From assembly GCA_023653245.1 (NCBI GenBank), contig JAMNXK010000181.1, positions 1 through 5,496 on the forward strand: 5,496 nt of DNA, given 5' to 3'. The notes beneath the pieces were generated by a model that was not told the origin of the DNA, did not search any database, and saw only the letters and a program-made list of their open reading frames with translations. How positions within the stretch are numbered: position 1 is the stretch's first letter; the number at the start of each line of letters is the position of its first letter. The translations under genes were made by a program, and so were the position numbers. Positions 1 through 5,007 of the stretch are shown here, piece by piece. This DNA is from Tagaea sp. Its GTDB lineage: Bacteria > Pseudomonadota > Alphaproteobacteria > CACIAM-22H2.

Positions 1-172
1 CCAGACGATTGAGCGGCATTTCCAGCAGCTGATGGCCGGTCGTGTCGCGCCAGCGCTCGGCGACCGTGGAATCCCAGAACACCGCCACGCGCCGCTTCTC
101 GTGGCCGGTCTGCGCGGCCGCACCGGCCGCCCAGAACAGCGCGCAAGCGAGAAGGAAGCGCGCGAGTTTCAT
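1..172 (-). CDS. Secreted protein, N-terminal fragment; possible PelA-like polysaccharide deacetylase partner
   Basis: Only the first 57 residues are in the window; the gene continues past the left edge. The protein begins MKLARFLLACALFWAAGAAA, a clear Sec signal peptide (positive n-region, hydrophobic core, cleavage near AAAQ at residues 20-21). The mature part starts with a beta-strand-like RRVAVFWDS (27-35), followed by HQLLEMPLNRL (47-57). The ATG at 172 overlaps the stop of the upstream GH114-type gene as ATGA, so the two are almost certainly one operon and translationally coupled. In PelA-type proteins the GH114 hydrolase is followed in the same chain by a Rossmann-like segment and a CE4-type deacetylase, and the EMPLN stretch reminds me of the start of that second half. 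That assignment is inference from context and memory of the family, because no catalytic deacetylase motif lies within the visible part. The existence of the gene is well supported; its function is not. Confidence 0.6.
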   Translation of the reverse strand, partial: MKLARFLLACALFWAAGAAAQTGHEKRRVAVFWDSTVAERWRDTTGHQLLEMPLNRL

Positions 173-1047
173 CGCGGCTCGGGCACCACGCGGTCGAGCT
201 CGACCGTGGCGACGTAAGGCGCGTAGCCGAGTGCCCGCACTTGGGCGTAAAGGCGCTTGAGCTGCGCTTGATCCTCGGGCGGCCAGTATTCGAGCACGAG
301 CACGCGCAGTTTCGGATTGATCGCCTTCGCCTCTTCGAGCAGCGCGATCTCGGCGCGTTTCTGGCCCTCGGGCGCCAGGCGCGGACGCTTATTGTCGAAA
401 TCCCAGGCGGTGACGAAGGATTCGGCGAGCACCATGTCCACATGCGCGGCCACCGCCGGCAGAATGTCGTAGCCGCGATTGAGCACGATGGCGATGTCCG
501 GAAAGCGCGCGCGCATCGCCTTGAGCAAATCGATCGTGGCCAAGGCGGCGCCGGCGTATTTGCCGTTCTCGCGCCGTTCAAGGTCGGTGGCGGTATCGAC
601 CGTGTCGAGAAACACGCCGGCGAACCCGCGCGCCAGGATCGACGGGATCAACTCGTCGAGCACGCGGCGGCGCCAGCGCGGATCGCGCACGTCCACCGCG
701 AAGGCGCCCGGCCAGACCGGGTTTTCGTAGACCAGGATCCCCTCGCGGCGGACTTCGTCGTGATACGCGCGGCTCCGATGGACCTCGCCGACGCTCAGAT
801 AGCCCACGACCTTCGTGCCCTTGGCGGCGATCGCTTCGATGTCGGGCTGGCGGTCGCTTTCGAGCACGGCCAGATCGAGCCCGGCGAATTCCTCGGGGCC
901 GGCTTTCTCGCCGTAATACACGGCCCAGCGATAGGGCGGCGCTTGGGCGAAAAGCCGACTCAGGAAACCCAACGGCATGACGGCTCCTCCCGCCAGCGCG
1001 AACGCGGCTTTGGCGAACGAACGGCGATTTGGGACAGGCAAACGCAT
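169..1047 (-). CDS. Tat-exported GH114-type (PelA N-terminal-like) glycoside hydrolase
   Basis: A 292-residue protein of the GH114 / endo-alpha-1,4-polygalactosaminidase type, a TIM barrel that cleaves galactosamine-containing polymers and forms the N-terminal half of the Pel exopolysaccharide enzyme PelA. Visible motifs are WAVYYG (41-46), a first strand; VVGYLSVGE (80-88); GVFLDTVD (144-152), with D149 as candidate catalytic acid; DMVLAESF (204-211), with E209 as candidate second carboxylate; and LVLEYW near 250-255. The D149-E209 spacing of 60 fits the family. The N-terminus MRLPVPNRRSFAKAAF followed by a hydrophobic stretch ending in AQA (34-36) looks like a Tat signal (RRSFAK). I chose the ATG at 1047 because it gives a short n-region; an in-frame ATG at 1098 would add 17 unlikely residues. 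The Shine-Dalgarno sequence is poor (GGAG only 2 nt away). It is a single domain of usual size, followed by an ATGA-overlapped secreted gene. It could act in polysaccharide modification; the substrate is not shown by sequence. Confidence 0.87.
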   Translation of the reverse strand: MRLPVPNRRSFAKAAFALAGGAVMPLGFLSRLFAQAPPYRWAVYYGEKAGPEEFAGLDLAVLESDRQPDIEAIAAKGTKVVGYLSVGEVHRSRAYHDEVRREGILVYENPVWPGAFAVDVRDPRWRRRVLDELIPSILARGFAGVFLDTVDTATDLERRENGKYAGAALATIDLLKAMRARFPDIAIVLNRGYDILPAVAAHVDMVLAESFVTAWDFDNKRPRLAPEGQKRAEIALLEEAKAINPKLRVLVLEYWPPEDQAQLKRLYAQVRALGYAPYVATVELDRVVPEPR

Positions 1048-1088
1048 CGCTCCGGCACATGAAAATCGGCGCGGGACTCGCAAGCGAC

Positions 1089-1097
1089 AGTGTACCA
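1089..1097 (-). promoter_or_regulatory. Possible extended -10 promoter for the GH114 gene
   Basis: On the minus strand the string TGGTACACT reads as an extended -10 (TG-n-TACACT, 4 of 6 to TATAAT). It would start transcription near 1082, giving a leader of roughly 35 nt before the ATG at 1047. No convincing -35 box stands 17 bp upstream, which is tolerable for an extended -10. If real, it overlaps the in-frame ATG at 1098 and argues against that longer start. The element sits immediately upstream of the divergent Sel1-repeat gene (1105). This is weak, eye-only evidence. Confidence 0.22.
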
Positions 1098-1104
1098 TAC
1101 CGGC

Positions 1105-1914
1105 ATGCGCGGCAAACGCCTGATGATACTGGTTGTTTTCGCAATTTGCGGCATGGAAAGGGGAGCGGCCCAAAGCCCCGATTTGGCCGCGATCGGCGCG
1201 CGCGCGCAAGCCGGCGATCCGGCCGCGCAGGTCGAACTCGGCCACGCCTACCGGCGCGCGGGGCTCGGTGCGGTCGCCGCCGAATGGTATTGCCGCGCGG
1301 CGGAAGCCGATTTCCCCGAGGGTTTGCATCGCTGCGCCGCCGGGCGCGATGCGGCGATGTTGGCGCGCGCGGTCGAACTCGGTCACGCCGCCAGCGCGCT
1401 CGCGCTGGGGCGGCTGGCGGACACGGACGAACTTGCGCTGCGCCATTTCGGACGCGCGGCCGAGTTGGGCGCGGGCGAAGGCGCTTATCGCGCGGGTCTG
1501 CTCCTCGAGCGGCGCGGCGCGCGCGCGCAAGCGCACGCGTTCTGGCGGCGCGCGGTCGAGCTCGGGTATTGGCCGGCGGCCAACGATCTGGCGCTGGCGC
1601 TGCTCAACGATCCCGCGCGCGCCGGCGAGGGCGAGGCGCATGCGCTGCTGGCGCGCGCCGCCGAAGCGGGCGACCAAGCGGCGCGCTTCAATCTGGCGGA
1701 ATTGTCCGCCGGCGATCCCGAAACCGCCTATCGGCTCTTCGCGCTCGCGGGCGCCGGCCCCAATCCGGGCCTGCGCGCCGCGGCGATCGACCGCTTGGCG
1801 GCACTCGAACGATTTCTGCCGGCGGAACGGATCGGCGCGTTGCGCGCGAGCCTCGCGCGCGAAATCGCCGTCACCCGCGAACGGGCGCTGCGTCCAGCAG
1901 ACGCGCCCGACTGA
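1105..1914 (+). CDS. Secreted Sel1-like/TPR repeat protein
   Basis: A 269-residue protein built almost entirely of Sel1-like (TPR-related) helical repeats. After a signal peptide (MRGKRLMILVVFAICGMERG, cleavage near GAAQ at 20-23), repeated units with the pattern A-x-G-[DH]-x-x-A-x-x-x-L-G appear: AQAGDPAAQVELGHAY, AVELGHAASALALGRL, AAELGAGEGAYRAGLL, AVELGYWPAANDLALAL and AAEAGDQAARFNLAEL. Such repeats form alpha solenoids that hold protein partners, usually in the periplasm or envelope; no enzyme domain is present. The ATG at 1105 is chosen because it directly precedes the basic n-region; a GTG at 1090 would add five residues, and neither has a clear Shine-Dalgarno sequence. It is divergent from the GH114 gene, with 57 bp between starts. 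Periplasmic repeat scaffolds occur in several exopolysaccharide systems, so a link is conceivable but unproven. Its last 44 bp overlap the converging gene that ends at 1871. Confidence 0.83.
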   Translation: MRGKRLMILVVFAICGMERGAAQSPDLAAIGARAQAGDPAAQVELGHAYRRAGLGAVAAEWYCRAAEADFPEGLHRCAAGRDAAMLARAVELGHAASALALGRLADTDELALRHFGRAAELGAGEGAYRAGLLLERRGARAQAHAFWRRAVELGYWPAANDLALALLNDPARAGEGEAHALLARAAEAGDQAARFNLAELSAGDPETAYRLFALAGAGPNPGLRAAAIDRLAALERFLPAERIGALRASLAREIAVTRERALRPADAPD

Positions 1915-2275
1915 AATAGCCGCTCGCGGGATCGATCCGACCGCCCAGATCGAGCCGCCCGGCCCACATCGCCGGCCCCGGTTCCATGTCGAAGCGGTCG
2001 CGCGGCTCGACCGCGAGAATCGCATCCGAGCCCGGCGCCGGCCGGCAATGCGGGCAGATCGTGGCGGGATCGGCCGCGAGCACGAAAAACCGCGCCGCCA
2101 GGCCGCGATGGGGCAGCGCGAAGCCGCGCACGCGCACTTGCGTGCCGGCCAACGCCCGCGTTTCGGGCGCCGCCCAGCCGTCGCGCAAGGCCGCAAGATC
2201 GAATTCGGCGGCGGCGCGCGCGGGCCCCGCGAACGCGATCGCGAGTCCGGCGCCCAGAATTTCGCGGCGAATCAT
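1871..2275 (-). CDS. Small exported protein with CPHC motif (DUF3299-like)
   Basis: A 134-residue exported protein. The N-terminus MIRREILGAGLAIAFAGPARAAA is a signal sequence with cleavage near ARA-A (residues 19-22); the RREILG part resembles a weak Tat motif. The mature region contains LAGTQVRVRGFALP (42-55), a beta-rich stretch with FFVLAADP (63-70), then ICPHC (73-77) and later MWAGRLDLG (103-111) and GYFSRARLLDA (119-129). The order 'permitted change to GF-x-x-P, CxxC, then late G-x-L and G-Y-x-x-x-x-x-L' recalls small periplasmic beta-barrel proteins of the DUF3299 kind, possibly metal- or redox-related through the two cysteines C74 and C77. That family call is from memory and unverified. 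The start at 2275 is the first ATG fitting the signal peptide; AGG at -5 is a weak ribosome site. Coding potential competes with the opposite frame at the 3' end, where it overlaps the Sel1 gene. Confidence 0.7.
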   Translation of the reverse strand: MIRREILGAGLAIAFAGPARAAAEFDLAALRDGWAAPETRALAGTQVRVRGFALPHRGLAARFFVLAADPATICPHCRPAPGSDAILAVEPRDRFDMEPGPAMWAGRLDLGGRIDPASGYFSRARLLDAAPVRG

Positions 2276-2321
2276 GCCTATGTTTTAGTCCGAGTGTCGC
2301 GAACGCACAACAATCGAAGGC

Positions 2322-2350
2322 TTTACGTGCGCCATCGTCCCGCCTAGATT
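2322..2350 (+). promoter_or_regulatory. Predicted sigma70-like promoter of the 73-aa gene
   Basis: TTTACG (2322-2327, 4 of 6 to TTGACA) and TAGATT (2345-2350, 4 of 6 to TATAAT) are separated by exactly 17 bp. Transcription would start near 2357, leaving a leader of about 43 nt before the ATG at 2400. The stretch lies in the 124-bp divergent spacer between the CPHC-motif gene and the small gene, and is noticeably more AT-rich than its surroundings. Prediction by eye only. Confidence 0.38.
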
Positions 2351-2399
2351 CCCTCCGAACCGCGCCATCGCTCCGGACGAAAGTACAGATCCCGTGTCC

Positions 2400-2621
2400 A
2401 TGTTCCGCACCAAGACCGACGCGCCGAAGATCGGCGACCGCTACGCCACCGTCGGCCGCGAGGCCATCAACTGGGAAGTCGAGCTCGTCTTCCAGGATCC
2501 CAACAAGATCCCGCATGTGCGCCTGCGGCGGATCGACAACGCCTCGATCCAGCGCACTTTCTCGCTCGCCGCCTTGGCCGACCCCGAGATGTTCCGCCGC
2601 TACGACGAAGCCGGCGCTTAG
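2400..2621 (+). CDS. Conserved-looking small cytoplasmic protein, unknown function
   Basis: A 73-residue protein without signal peptide or membrane segment. It reads as a compact beta-rich fold: GDRYATVG (residues 12-19), INWEVELVFQDP (23-34), PHVRLRRID (38-46), then SIQRTFSLAALADPEMF (49-65) as a final helix. I do not recognise a named family. The pattern of a small barrel-like protein ending with a helix of the type 'TFSLAALADP-x-x-F' resembles short hypothetical proteins common in alphaproteobacterial genomes. The alternative GTG at 2394 would add two residues (V/M-S). No strong Shine-Dalgarno is visible, but a 17-bp-spaced promoter lies upstream. It stands alone between a divergent neighbour and a convergent REP-like element, so it is probably monocistronic. 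Codon use is like that of the neighbours, with strong third-position GC, which supports it as real. Confidence 0.72.
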   Translation: MFRTKTDAPKIGDRYATVGREAINWEVELVFQDPNKIPHVRLRRIDNASIQRTFSLAALADPEMFRRYDEAGA

Positions 2622-2656
2622 ACCGGGATGTGTTTTGGCGGAAGCAGCCTTGGACC

Positions 2657-2728
2657 GGCCTCTCCTTCGACAAGCTCAGGATGAGGCCTACTTTCAAACC
2701 TCATGGTGAGCCTGTCGAACCATGAGGT
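2657..2728. repeat. REP/REPIN-like pair of inverted hairpins
   Basis: Two hairpins lie in opposite orientation. Hairpin A spans 2657-2688: GGCCTC-T-CCT pairs with AGG-A-(bulged T2682)-GAGGCC around the loop TCGACAAGCTC (2667-2677). Hairpin B spans 2698-2728: ACCTCATGGT pairs perfectly with ACCATGAGGT around an 11-nt loop (2708-2718) whose reverse complement is TCGACAGGCTC. Read in the same orientation, the two units match at 18 of 23 positions, and four of the five differences are paired stem changes. The form is that of a REP doublet (REPIN), a type of short intergenic palindrome common in alphaproteobacteria and scattered by RAYT-type transposases. It sits between two converging genes and may also act as a bidirectional terminator or transcript-stabilising structure, although no U-tract follows either stem. 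Confidence 0.75.
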
Positions 2729-2761
2729 CGGCACGACGTTTCCACCAAATCGCATCTTGCT

Positions 2762-3376
2762 CTAACTTTCCGGCCGCACCACACGACATCCGGTGTTGAG
2801 ATCGCGCAGCTTGGCGCAGACGTCGCGCGCGCGCGTCTCGTCGTAAGGGCCGGCCATCACCCGCACGACTTGGGCGCCGTCGGGCATGGTGAAAGGCGCC
2901 ACGAAGGCTTGCGACTCGCCCAGGATTTCCGGGAAACGCCGCGCCAGACGCCGATGCTCGGATTGGGCCACCTCGGCGTTGGCGACCGTACCGAGCTGGA
3001 CGCGCCAGCCGCCGTCCCCGTCCGGAAGCGGGACCGCCGCCGGCACGGGGGCGGGCGCCGCCGAAGCGCTCTGGGCGGGTGCGCGCAACGCGCGCATGAA
3101 CTCGACCTGCTCGCGGGCGCGCGCATGGCCTTGCGCGGCCGCGGCGCGGAACAGGCGCTCGGCGCGCGGCTGATCCACCGGCAGACCGTCGCCATTGGCG
3201 TACATCGTGCCCACGAGATACTGCGCGTCGGCATTGCCCTGCTGGGCCAGCGGGCCCAGATGGCGCACCGCCTCGCCGAAGCGGCTCTGGGCGAGGGCGC
3301 GCACGCCCTCGTCGAGGGATTGCGCCCAAACCGGGGACGCGAAAAGTGCCGCGGCGAGGATGGCTCGGCGGATCAC
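2762..3376 (-). CDS. Periplasmic Sel1-repeat and SPOR-domain protein
   Basis: A 204-residue envelope protein. Residues 1-18 (MIRRAILAAALFASPVWA) form a signal peptide. Two Sel1-like repeats follow (about 23-90), including AQQGNADAQYLVGTMYANGD (44-63), the classical signature, and AAAQGHARAREQ. After an Ala/Pro-rich linker (98-118) a SPOR domain fills the C-terminus: GGWRVQLGTVANAEVAQSEH (122-141), VVRVMAGPY (170-178) and CAKLRDLNTGCRVV (187-200). SPOR domains bind denuded peptidoglycan glycan strands, typically at division sites, so septal or wall localisation is expected. C187 and C197 could form a disulfide. The start is GTG at 3376, overlapping the stop of the upstream amidase gene as GTGA; this is supported because the signal peptide begins exactly there. 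An open frame continues upstream antisense-like through the amidase gene, but that part is low-complexity Arg-rich shadow. It is the last gene of the unit. Confidence 0.88.
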   Translation of the reverse strand: MIRRAILAAALFASPVWAQSLDEGVRALAQSRFGEAVRHLGPLAQQGNADAQYLVGTMYANGDGLPVDQPRAERLFRAAAAQGHARAREQVEFMRALRAPAQSASAAPAPVPAAVPLPDGDGGWRVQLGTVANAEVAQSEHRRLARRFPEILGESQAFVAPFTMPDGAQVVRVMAGPYDETRARDVCAKLRDLNTGCRVVRPES

Positions 3377-4179
3377 AGGCGCTTGTGCTCCATCACCGGA
3401 ATGCGCCCGCGCACCGTGCGCTGATAGGCCAAATCGATCCGCGCCGACGCGAAGCCGATCCCCTCCTGGGCGCGCGCGAGCACGAGGCCCCAGGGATCGG
3501 CGATCAGCGAATGGCCCCAGCAGGCGCGGGTACCGTTGGCGTGGGTGCCGGCTTGCGCCGAGGCGACGACATAGGTCTCGGTCTCGATGGCGCGCGCGCG
3601 CAGCAGCACTTCCCAATGGTCCTTGCCGGTCTGCAGCGTGAAGGCCGCCGGGACCATGATCAAATCCGCACCCTTCTTGGCCAGCGCCTGGTAGAGTTCG
3701 GGGAAGCGCAAATCGTAGCAGATCGTGCAGCCGACCGTCGCGTCGCCGACCTTGTAGGTGACGATCTCGGAGCCCGCCTCGAAGCTCGCGGATTCGCGGT
3801 AGCTTTGACCGTCGGGCGTGGTCACGTCGAAAAGATGGATCTTGCGGTACTTGGCGATCTGCTTGCCGGCGGGATCGAACGCATAGGTCGTGTTGAACAG
3901 CTTGTCGGCGCGCGCGCGTTCCAGGATCGAGCCGCCATGGACGTAGACGCCATGGCGCTTGGCGCGATCGGCGAGCAATTTCCAGGCCTCGCCAGCACCC
4001 TCGTCTTCGGCGGCCACCAGCTTGGCGCCGCGATTCTCGCCCATCAGGGTGAAGACTTCCGGCAGGACGATCAGATCGGGCCGCTCGGCGGCGGCGCAGG
4101 CGTCGATCAAGGATTCGGCCTGACGCAGATTGGCGTCCTTGTTCTCCTGCGAATTCATCTGAACGACGGCGACGCGCAT
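3373..4179 (-). CDS. Carbon-nitrogen hydrolase (nitrilase superfamily, Nit1-like amidase)
   Basis: A complete 268-residue cytoplasmic member of the nitrilase superfamily. The catalytic triad is visible: E41 in LIVLPEVF, K113 in KYRKIHLFD, and C154 in GCTICYDLRFPELY. Further family features are NTTYAFDPAG (96-105), a GHSLIADPWG stretch (222-231) and the start MRVAVVQMNS. The combination CYDLRFPE plus the length near 270 fits the Nit1/Nit2 branch, whose characterised members hydrolyse deaminated glutathione or omega-amido acids such as alpha-ketoglutaramate; this is a metabolite-repair role. The exact substrate cannot be read from the sequence. A good Shine-Dalgarno (GGGAG, 4187-4191) stands 7 nt before the ATG at 4179. 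The upstream gene ends 27 bp away and the downstream SPOR gene overlaps by 4 bp, so it is in the middle of an operon. Confidence 0.95.
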   Translation of the reverse strand: MRVAVVQMNSQENKDANLRQAESLIDACAAAERPDLIVLPEVFTLMGENRGAKLVAAEDEGAGEAWKLLADRAKRHGVYVHGGSILERARADKLFNTTYAFDPAGKQIAKYRKIHLFDVTTPDGQSYRESASFEAGSEIVTYKVGDATVGCTICYDLRFPELYQALAKKGADLIMVPAAFTLQTGKDHWEVLLRARAIETETYVVASAQAGTHANGTRACWGHSLIADPWGLVLARAQEGIGFASARIDLAYQRTVRGRIPVMEHKRL

Positions 4180-4186
4180 GCGTGGT

Positions 4187-4191
4187 CTCCC
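4187..4191 (-). promoter_or_regulatory. Ribosome binding site of the amidase gene
   Basis: GGGAG on the minus strand with 7 nt to the ATG at 4179. It is the clearest Shine-Dalgarno in the window and fixes the amidase start; the neighbouring genes instead rely on stop/start overlaps. Confidence 0.7.
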
Positions 4192-4206
4192 GGAAGCCGC
4201 CCGAGT

Positions 4207-5007
4207 CTAGCCGATTCGGGGCGCGCCCCGCAGCTCTCGAATGCAGAAAACCGTGTTGCGGATCGCGTAGTCGCGCGCCTGCTCGCCCAAGGGCGCCACG
4301 TCCCAGTCCCATTCCGCGTCGATCGGCGGCAGAGCCGCGCCGTAGAGCGGATCGTCGCGGTCGAAGACCCTTCCCGTGCGGTCCAAGAATAGCCGCGCCC
4401 GGTCCCCGAGCACGAGCACGCGCGCGTCGAACCCCGATAGATGGGCCAGATGCGCTTCGACGATGGCCCGGCCATAGGGATCGGCCGCGCCCTCCGCCAA
4501 GCCCAGCTTGGTCTCGACGCGGTCGCAAGGGCCCAAGGGCAGCTGCGAGACGAGATTGAGCGAGACGACGAAATCGACCGTGCGATCGTCCAGGCCGTAG
4601 CGGCTGCCCGGCACGGGCCAAGGACGCTCGGCCGAACGCGCGAGCCCGGCCGCGACGCCCGACAGATCGACCGTCGCGCAGACGACGTTGCCCAGGCGCT
4701 TGGCGCGCCAGCGGACCATCGGCACATGCACGACATCGACCAGCACGATTTTCTCGAACAGTCGCGCAAGCTCGCGCAGCGGCACGTCGGCGAGCACGCC
4801 CGAGCCCAGGATCAACGCCGTGCGCCGCCGCGCGCAGGCCTCCGCCCCCGCCAAGATCTCGGCGCGGGAGCGTTCGAGATGCGGCCGCCAAGCGCGCGCG
4901 CAACGCCCCGCGCGCGACCACAGCCGCACGGCCCCCTCGCGATAGCCCAGCGCATCGGCCCAAGGCTCGGCGCGGGTCAGGCGATAGAGCAGCATCTCGG
5001 CGAGCAT
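4207..5007 (-). CDS. Rossmann-fold, methyltransferase-like protein, function unknown
   Basis: A 266-residue cytoplasmic protein that I do not recognise by name. After a helical N-terminal region (1-60, MLAEMLLYRLTRAEPWADAL...) comes TALILGSGVLADVP (63-76), which looks like the glycine-rich SAM-binding motif I, then KIVLVDVVH (86-94), with D91 as the ribose-binding acid at the end of strand two, and TVDFVVSLNLVSQLP (143-157), similar to motif IV of class I methyltransferases. VLVLGDRARLFLD (197-209) would be a later strand and turn. These features support a SAM-dependent methyltransferase fold, but the glycine pattern is degenerate, so activity is uncertain and a non-catalytic or other nucleotide-binding role is possible. 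The ATG at 5007 touches the hrpB stop as TGATG; a GTG at 5010 is equally placed. It lies between hrpB and the amidase in one unit. Note several cysteines (36, 58, 110, 161, 255). Confidence 0.8.
   Translation of the reverse strand: MLAEMLLYRLTRAEPWADALGYREGAVRLWSRAGRCARAWRPHLERSRAEILAGAEACARRRTALILGSGVLADVPLRELARLFEKIVLVDVVHVPMVRWRAKRLGNVVCATVDLSGVAAGLARSAERPWPVPGSRYGLDDRTVDFVVSLNLVSQLPLGPCDRVETKLGLAEGAADPYGRAIVEAHLAHLSGFDARVLVLGDRARLFLDRTGRVFDRDDPLYGAALPPIDAEWDWDVAPLGEQARDYAIRNTVFCIRELRGAPRIG

Noticed and set aside
241..1062. 273-residue plus-strand open frame opposite the GH114 gene
   Set aside because: Antisense to a protein with conserved family motifs; no recognisable domain or ribosome site of its own.
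1147..1165. Possible lipoprotein lipobox around the cysteine in the Sel1 protein signal (FAICG)
   Set aside because: The residues before the cysteine (F-A-I) do not fit the L-[AS]-[GA]-C pattern, and an ordinary cleavage site follows.
169..2196. Single 675-residue minus-strand open frame covering the GH114 gene and everything up to 2196
   Set aside because: Only its last 292 residues look like protein. The upstream portion is Arg/Ala-rich, lies antisense to the Sel1-repeat gene, and the Tat signal begins at 1047.
2281..2310. Minus-strand promoter (TTGTGC / TAAAAC, 17 bp apart) for the CPHC-motif gene
   Set aside because: Only 3 of 6 in the -35, and the -10 would lie just 6-7 nt before the ATG, forcing a leaderless or internal transcript.
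2690..2761. Rho-independent terminator after the 73-residue gene or the SPOR gene
   Set aside because: The hairpins are present, but no run of T follows either stem on either strand, so they are better described as REP-like repeats.
3346..4392. 348-residue plus-strand open frame opposite the amidase gene
   Set aside because: It is the antisense shadow of a gene with a clear catalytic triad; the composition is explained by high GC and lack of stops in the complementary frame.
2762..4963. 733-residue minus-strand open frame that would fuse the SPOR protein to upstream sequence
   Set aside because: The part before 3376 is an off-frame shadow of the amidase and methyltransferase-like genes; a signal peptide starts at the GTG at 3376.
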